The notes under the pieces were generated by a model. That model worked only from the letters and a program-made list of their open reading frames with translations, did no database searches and had not been told where the DNA came from. The position numbers were made by a program, and so were the translations under genes. A stretch of 64,000 bases of DNA from NCBI RefSeq assembly GCF_030867095.1, contig NC_081835.1, forward strand, positions 15,570,501 through 15,634,500, in the 5' to 3' direction. Each line of letters begins with the position of its first letter. Position 1 is the stretch's first letter. Of the stretch, positions 56,761 to 64,000 are shown in pieces. The DNA comes from Alligator mississippiensis. Its lineage: Eukaryota > Chordata > Crocodylia > Alligatoridae.

Positions 56761-59700
56761 GCTGGAGGGCAGCCAAATAGAAGCAAAACATACCAGAAAT
56801 GCTGTGCCTCAATCGAGGGCTACTAAGATTAATGACACTGCAAAGAGAGAAGGTGATGTGGAGGATGCTTATGCTTTTAGGAAATGGAAATGTGGTAGGG
56901 CACAGAGATCCCTCTTTTCTGTCTATGGAGGAGACATGGTACCCTAAGAAAAGACGCAGCAGATACTGACAGATCTAAACTGGAAGGCCAAGAAGATTCT
57001 TTGACTGTATTTCAGTCACATAGGCTTGGATTGGCCTCCAGAATCTATCCCCACTGCAAAGTAGCATGTAGCTGTGATGTCTAGGAGCAGGATGGGGAGC
57101 AAACTGCAACATGGGGTTTTGTCTGTGCTGGAAAGTTAGTGCACGTTAAACTGAGGTATGAATTTACTATAGAGCAGCCCGCCCACACTGACTCCCTGTG
57201 CAGACATTCTTAATGTACACTGAGAGGGCACTGATTCCACGAGCCTCTGTGAGATCAGATTTAGAGCCTAATTCTCAAAACAGTTCAGTGGAAATGGATG
57301 AGATTCTCTTGGTTTTCCATCAGAAACCAGGAGAATGAGAAACTCCCACTCCCTCAGGGCCTCTACACAAAGCAATTCACCAGCCACAAATGGGCTCATG
57401 TGCATGACATTTAGAAGAGCTCTTGATAAACCTATTCTCAGTTTGTAATGAAACTCCACATGAACCAAGCTTAGGGTTTGACTGTAGGTTTAATAAAAAA
57501 CTAAGGGTCAGAACCTCACTTGGAGCAAACCAGTGCACTGATTCCAATAAAGCAAAGCTGATTAACACCAGCTGAGGTTTAGCTGTTTACAACAACTGAA
57601 TACAAACCAACCTTGCATAGCAGCTTCCTTATTTTTTCTTTCTCTGGTGTTTTTTTCTCAGGTAAATTTGGCCTCTGGGCAACATCAAAATTGAGGTAGT
57701 ATCAAACATGGAAGGTTAAAAATGTCATGCCTGCAGATATAAGATGATTAACATATTAATCCAACATTTGCATCAGCTGTCAACTATTGAATTTTTGCTG
57801 ACTTCTCTTGTGCCATATAGCCCTGATCGAGTATCTATCCCAATTCAGCAGGTACCTGAATAAAATGAGATTCCAGCTGCAAACAGGATCGAATCCTGCT
57901 AGAGGGTGACATTTTTCACTCCCTCAGAAACCAGTGTCAAAGAAAGACCAAGCCAAACTGCACTGTGTCTTGTGCGCACACGGGAGTAATACAATCTAAG
58001 AGTAAAGAGTGGGGACTTTGTCCTAATAAATAAAAAGTTGTTTATGAATGGTCATATAGAAAGGAGTGGATATCAGTCAGCATACACACTCAGCACATCA
58101 GGGAGAGCTAATTTATTCCCATCTTTTCTCCAGAACAGTATCTTAATTGTATGTATTCAAGCAGCACAGCACTGTAGTGACTATTAGAACCATCTGAGAG
58201 TATGACTGGGGAGACAGAAGGGAGATGTGTTGCTTTTATGAAGCTGTCCACAATCTGAAAATAATTTAGAGCAGCAGGACAAAGAGGGTGCATTTCCAAC
58301 ATCAACTAACCTACATTCCTCGCACTGATATGTGAGATTACCACAGAAACTACTGTAAAAGTAGAGGCAGAAGAGAAGAGCAAAGAGAAATGAAAGTTAT
58401 AATCATGCTTTGATGAAAGCTCTCAAAGCAGATGCATTCAAGACAAAATGTAAGCACATCACTCGAACAAGGTCTTTGAATGAGCGGATTGTGTTGAAAA
58501 TGACAGCAATAACAGGTCTGTGAAAAGTACAGATTGTTTGCTGTCAAGCCACCAGTTTCTTTTGTCTTAACAGGAAGGTGATAGCTGGGGGCAATCTGCA
58601 TATTGTTTGAGACATACTGCTTTCAAAGTTTCAGCTTATTGCTATAAAAGGAGGGATGGAAAAAGGAAGGCGATTGTAGTCATAGATCCAAGAGCCTCAA
58701 GCGCAGTTTTGTTTGTCATCTAAACGCAATTCTGAGCTACATCTGAATGTTGTGGCTTTGGTCTCCTCTAGTTATGTCAGGTCAGTCCAACTTCTTGATC
58801 ACTGGGGGCTGGATTACATTACAGCAGTTTGCTCAGGTGCAGCCAGCAGGAGAGAGGAAGGTAGCTGCTTCTGTTCCTGCTCTATGGGGCTATGCCATTC
58901 ATTCAGGGCTCTATGGGGCTGTGCCCTACCAGGGCTGAGATCTCTTACTCCCCTAGCCCAGGTGGCCCTCTCGTCCCAGCTCTGAGACTCAGGGGCTGCT
59001 ACTACTTACCAGCTACCCTTTCCTACAGCCCACCTCCCCCTCAACTTCACCTCCAGCTTCACAGATCACCTTCCCCTGCCCCCATACAAGCCCCACAGTC
59101 TACTTCCCTCATGGCCCACTTGCTAGGCAAGCTGCAGAGACACCAAGCCAGCTCTGCAGTCCGGTTTGCATGACATTGTGCTCAGGCTATTTATCACTTC
59201 TTAATAAAGTTAATAAACCCAGGTGCCATCTTGTAGGAGGGTGGCTATGCTGCTTCTGGTTCTGGAAGCAGTGTGTGGCACAGCTCACCACAGGCATCTC
59301 TGGGACATGATGGGTCTCAGTTGTGAGCTGGGTTCAGCCTCTGGGCAGCCAGCTGGACAGCCATGAAAAAACATAATATAATTATAGTCACAAATAAAAA
59401 CATTTTTTGGATTGTGGATCATTTTCTATTCCCCTCATTAATGTAACCTCAAACCATTTTTTTAAGCGCCAGCTTTCCACTGTAACACAAGCACATCAGA
59501 AGGGATATATATACCAACTTCTTCAGGCTGCATTAAAGGGGTGAGATAACACTACAATGAAGGCCAAGAAGACAGACAGAATTTTGTCCCACATACCTGG
59601 CACATTACGACAACACTGAAGCAGTTAATGAGCAAATCATATGAATGATGCTTGACAAGTTCTCAGCTGCACTGTCTACAAATCATCAAGTTGTCACTTT

Positions 59701-60103
59701 TGATAGATGAGTCTGCAAACAAAGCAGAAAAATCATAGATTCAGGGGGAAACGCAGCTCTCCTGTCCTCCCCACACTGAGCGATCAAACAATTTGGCTTT
59801 GCATCAAAATGTTTATAGTAAACATCTCTGGTATATTGAACAATTGTTAAAAGGGACTTGAGAAGAGAACTGCACCAATGACTCCTTTTTATTTTGGCTT
59901 GCTGGCCGAACATTTGTTATAGTCTCTCCCTCAGAATAAGCATGGCTTGAATTTTTAGCTGAATTTGATGCTTGTGGAAGTGGGGAACTGACTCACTTAC
60001 ATTGGTCTTAATATACCAACATGCCATGCAGACTACACAGCCTTCTACCCTGACCAGTACCTGGCCTGGTATTCCCTGCCTGGATCCCTTGCACTACTTT
60101 GCC
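56761..60103. other. Intergenic; possible regulatory block at 58330-58620
   Basis: The block has three TCF/LEF-like words close together (GCTTTGATGA near 58408, CTCAAAGC near 58423, TCTTTGAATG near 58472). The rest is unique with no supported gene. Confidence 0.3.
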
Positions 60104-60178
60104 CTTGTGAACTTGGAAATCTCAGGTGGAATCTAATTGCTGATCCTCATTTATTATCCTAGTCCATCATTTTGTTTG
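60104..60178 (+). repeat. 75-bp inverted repeat, left arm
   Basis: Pairs in inverse orientation with 61066-61140 with about 70 of 75 bases matching (core TCTCAGGTGGAATCTAATTG). The 887 bp between do not pair. Weaker similarity seems to go on beyond both arms. I do not recognise it as a known repeat. Confidence 0.75.
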
Positions 60179-61065
60179 TCTTGGTTCCCCTGTATGGCTT
60201 TGCAGGGTGTTTTCTCTGAAGAATGTGCTCTCTAATCCATGCTCCCAACAACTACACTAGGTATAGTGATATAGTAGATAGACTATTATCTTTCCAAGCT
60301 TTAATCATTACATCTGCTTTCTAAAACCGGCCTATCTATTTGAAAACCAGGGGTTTCCTCTTGGAGATGCCAGCAGGAAGCTACTGCAGACAGTCAGATT
60401 TATAGCAAACTAATTGTCACACTGCATGATATTGCTCTTTCCTTCCGTTGATTTTCACATCTTCCAGAAAGTGTAACAGTAAAGGACTGTGCTGAAAAAA
60501 ATTACACTGCGCCTATTGCTCCACCAAGATAAAACAGGTTCCCTTCACAGACATGAAGAAACAATGAAAAATAAACTTAAGTATTAAGTAAGACAATACA
60601 TTGTGAAACAATCTCTGCATAGCTGTCCAGCAGGCACTAGGCTATTCTTAGATAAGCTGATGGCACCATCTGGTGGCAGTCATAAATCGCTTTCCCATAG
60701 GCTGCCTCTGCATTTACAGGGCCTCGTGCCACACAGCCTTAGTTAGAAAGCAGTGTTACCTTAAGTTATAATGTTACTTTGGAGAGGTTACTGTGCCTTT
60801 TAACTGCCTAGAAATTGTCCCTGTTCCACCCCCTATTTTCTTCCTTCTCTCATCTCCTCCTCGACTCTCCCACCCCTTCATTTGCTTTTCTCTACTGCTC
60901 TCTTCACACCCACACCTCACCCAAAGGTCATCCAGAGCCTCCTCGAGCTCATTAAACTTTCCCAGAAATTCCAGCCTCCCCGAAGGGCTGGCATTTTAAG
61001 CCACCTAATTTTATCTATGGGGGAATCTTTTACTGGCTCAAACAGACCATAAACAGAAGCCTGGC
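60179..61065. other. Spacer between the inverted-repeat arms
   Basis: 887 bp with a pyrimidine-rich run (60830-60920) and no recognisable gene or transposase. Confidence 0.45.
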
Positions 61066-61140
61066 CAAGCAAAATGATGGAATAGGATAATAAATGAGAA
61101 TCAGCAATTAGATTCCACCTGAGATTCCCAAGTTCACGAG
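61066..61140 (-). repeat. 75-bp inverted repeat, right arm
   Basis: Reverse complement of 60104-60178, about 93% identical. Followed after 10 bp by a SINE fragment on the same strand. Confidence 0.75.
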
Positions 61141-61149
61141 GGTGGTGCT

Positions 61150-61260
61150 GTAGTCATGATGATCCAGGGAATGTGCATGTTTAATATATCTTTTATTGGA
61201 TCAATCATGGAGTTTGGAGAGTTGTCAGACAAACTTTCAGGCTTCTATTCCAGATTGAAA
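61150..61260 (-). mobile_element. SINE fragment related to the fold-back SINE
   Basis: GTAGTCATGATGATCCAGGG, ATATCTTTTATTGGATCAAT, then GTCAGACAAACTTTCAGG: the order seen in the left arm and tail of the 51738 element, read on the minus strand. More diverged, single orientation. Confidence 0.5.
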
Positions 61261-61839
61261 ATTTGTGTAACATCTCTCCCAACTGTATAGTTGGCCCACA
61301 AGAAGATATGACCAAACATACTTTGCTTTGGGAGGTGTTTTCATACCACAGAATAAATCCAGCAAATTGAAACAATCCCTGGCCACTTAGGACTTTAGCC
61401 ACACACTGTTCCATGGCTATGGTGTTATGCAAAGGAATCAGATCTTCCTTCTCCATAAATATAGGCCCACTGCACTTAAGCTACAGCTGTCACTGTATAC
61501 TGTTAGCAGTTAGCAACAGTAGGATTATAAAACAGGCCAAGAAGTTCTGCTCTCATCCAGGAGGACTGCTGCACACACAAATGAAACTGGAATATTCTGT
61601 GTAGCTTTTTTAAAACAACAAACTGAACATAAATATGTTCAAAGAAGCTGCTACAGAGGTACTTTTCTCAGATGCTGCAAAAGATAAAATGAGCTCAATA
61701 CTTAGTATGAAAAAAAAACATCCTAGGATAGGAGAGAAAGGTCTAGACGATACCACTGGTATCTGTCAAAATGATTTTAAACTTCAGCCTGGGCATCATT
61801 CCAGACACAGACAGTCTGAGAGGAGCTAAAATGGAAACT

Positions 61840-61921
61840 GAGGCCTAAATTGGGAGCTAGTGTAAATCAATGTACAGCCTATTGGACCCATGCTAATTTA
61901 CATCTACTGAGAGTCTGGCCC
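61840..61921 (+). repeat. Short palindromic repeat, GGCCAGATTCTG type
   Basis: AGGCCTAAATTGGGAGCTAG then TGTAAAT at the left; ATTTACATCTACTGAGAG then TCTGGCC at the right. The arms are inverted copies with about 70% pairing. Confidence 0.45.
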
Positions 61922-64000
61922 ATGACTTCCTGTTATTTACTTCTCTGTGGGTGTGTCTACACAAGATGTTTATTGCACAGTAGACTATTCTAGCGATTTG
62001 GGCACAGAGCTGGGAAACAGCTGTGGGGGGGGGGACTCTTAACAGGAGCAGCTTAACACTGCTTCACCAGCAGCCTCCTGCCCTATTCTCCCAATTGAAG
62101 CACAGGGCTGGGAAGCACCTGCGGAGGAAGGGCAGATCCCAGCCAGCTCCAGGCTGCGCAGAGCAGTCTCTATGTAGCCCGGAGATGGCTGGGACCTGCC
62201 CCAGACCGGGACAGGTCCTGGCCAGTCCCAGGCTGTGCAGGAAAGCCCTGCTGGACACAGGGCTTGTCCCCATGTGCATATGCTTCACTGTGAGCACAGT
62301 CCCCTGTATCACAGCCCTTTGACATTTGCATGCAGTAAAGAGGTCCCTGTTTACAAAGAACCTGGGTGTGGGAAATCCAGGATGTGTTGCAAGAAGCAAG
62401 AACAACACTTTTTGCAGCATGAGTGTTCCTATTCCACATGATGTACTTGATGTACTTACTGTAGGGACTAATGAGAGTTCCATTAAGGAAAGCAGAGAAT
62501 CCCCCTTTACGTGAGGTCTATGTCATGCAGTCATCACAGTGGGAACAAACAATTCTAGTTGTAGCAGAGAGTACTTGCCTGAAAACTGTTATCTGCATTT
62601 ACAAAGAACATTACTCCCTGGCTCAGGGACTCACACTGTCTGTTTAAATGTGTCGTACAATCCAGGATAAATGTTGCATATCAAGTCTACTCTCTTGTTA
62701 ATCAAACCCACCCTACCTTGCTAGACCATTTATAGTAATTAAACTATGATTTCTCTCTCAGATCTGTCTCTGGTGAAGTCAAATGCATACCCTCAACCCC
62801 ACTGGCTTGTTGACAGTTGTCTGTGGGACAGCCATCATGCCACTTCTGTGAACATTTTCCAGCACTGTTTTGAGATTGTATCACATGCATTAGAGACAAG
62901 ACCTGATGCCACACTAAAGGACTTGCAACATGAGGGCTTGTCAAGCCAGGGAATGCCACAGAAGTTAGTGAGAACTAGCAAGGCAGTGTCCAAGTAATAA
63001 CTACTCCAAACAGGTTACCTCCAAACTGGAGTTTCTTTGCATGGTATTCTTAGTGTAGAATAAGAGCACTCACACAAGGAGCTAATGTGATGTTGCTACT
63101 CTTCCATATTAGTTATTCTAGGCTTTTCCCTTATAGAGACAAAGCCTTACCCTGCAACTTCAACACTAGCTGAGCACTCCCAGAGAGAACAAACCACAGG
63201 ACTAAAGCCTGAGAGCCCAAACCTGCAATCATGACTCACACCCCTAATTATTCACAGGGAATGGTGCTTACTAGAGAAGTGATGTAGTAAATGAGGTCAG
63301 ACAAGTGTCAGGAAATGGAAGAAGGGGAAAGTCAGCTGTGTATTCATTCACATCCAGATATTAGCCATAAATCTATGCAAGAAGAACCCAGTTGGTTTCA
63401 GTGAGATAACTCATAGGTACAGGGTACTGCAAGCATAGGATCAGTGGCCAGGGTTGGGGTTCTAAAGCATATGCGCATCTTGATGGCTTTATACAACATG
63501 TCATTCAAAAAAAAATCTACTCATTTGTCACACTGAAAAAGAAATAACCAGGTTATCTCATCTAATAATAATGTGAGCCACAAGTTTATTAACACATTCC
63601 TCAGACTGAATCCCTTTTACATATCACCATTTTCCTTACATAAACCCCAGGAAAAGATATCCTAAAAGCACTTATATAGATGACCATGGATACCAGCAGC
63701 AGTATAGATAAGCATTACCTTATACTTAAGCCAATTGTACTGCCTTGGTACAGTGCAGCAATTAACATTCTCTTTCTTCTCTGTCTTTATGGGCTGAGGA
63801 CATTCTTATGTTTTGAAATTAAATCAATAGCATTATTTAAAAAAAACCCCACTATTCGTGTTCGTAAAACTTTTTGATCAATATGCTCTGTTAATGTAAA
63901 GAAGAAATCAAATACACCTTTTAAATACACTAATGGTTTATTATATACAATACAATTTGTTAATAGCATCAGAGCTGCAGTATCATAAGAGGGGAATTTT
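61922..64000. other. Intergenic
   Basis: Starts with one end of the GTCTACACAAG MITE family (about 61949-62000), then a moderately GC-rich stretch to 62.3 kb whose overlapping frames on both strands have no recognisable product. The remainder is unique AT-rich DNA. Confidence 0.45.

Noticed and set aside
1-64000. CRISPR arrays, operons, riboswitches, tRNA or rRNA genes
   Set aside because: None seen; sequence is vertebrate in gene structure and repeat content. Direct repeats found are tandem satellites or transposon-derived.

Overview
The window is vertebrate genomic DNA, almost certainly from a sauropsid and most likely a crocodilian. It has one compact spliced gene in a sea of non-coding sequence. 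CR1 LINEs dominate, and the 3' tail of the copy at 15.3 kb has the GTCGGAAGGGACCTCAATAG wording I associate with crocodilian CR1. Old MIR SINEs, hAT-type MITEs, several palindromic MITE families and a solo LTR fill much of the rest. The species call is inference; the repeat content and gene identity are read from sequence.

The only host gene I can support is TRH (pro-thyrotropin-releasing hormone), on the + strand at about 45.9-50.35 kb. It has the vertebrate three-exon layout: a non-coding exon 1 behind a TATA box, an exon 2 with the signal peptide, and an exon 3 with all the TRH units. The predicted precursor is 262 residues with eight QHPG(K/R)R units. Seven are preceded by KR. The first is preceded by KQ and is probably not excised.

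Layout: 0-15 kb is intergenic with small hAT, MITE, MIR, LTR-like and CR1 pieces. At 15.3-17.8 kb is a long minus-strand CR1, abutting a GC-rich segment of unknown origin. At 18-28.9 kb are MITEs, a GC-rich block, a palindromic element and a solo LTR (26.1-26.7 kb). At 28.9-30.9 kb is a second long minus-strand CR1. At 32.5-36 kb is a nest: a minus-strand CR1 interrupted by a plus-strand CR1 and by a hAT remnant. At 36-45.8 kb are LTR-like and MITE fragments. At 45.9-50.35 kb is TRH. At 50.4-64 kb is mostly unique sequence, with a fold-back SINE flanked by 14-bp target duplications and a 75-bp inverted repeat.

Several AT-rich, repeat-free blocks look like candidate distal enhancers. Two carry the exact 10-bp PBX-MEIS motif TGATTGACAG (22.93 kb, and 56.70 kb in reverse). 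Conservation was not tested. I see no operon, no bacterial-type system and no second host gene.
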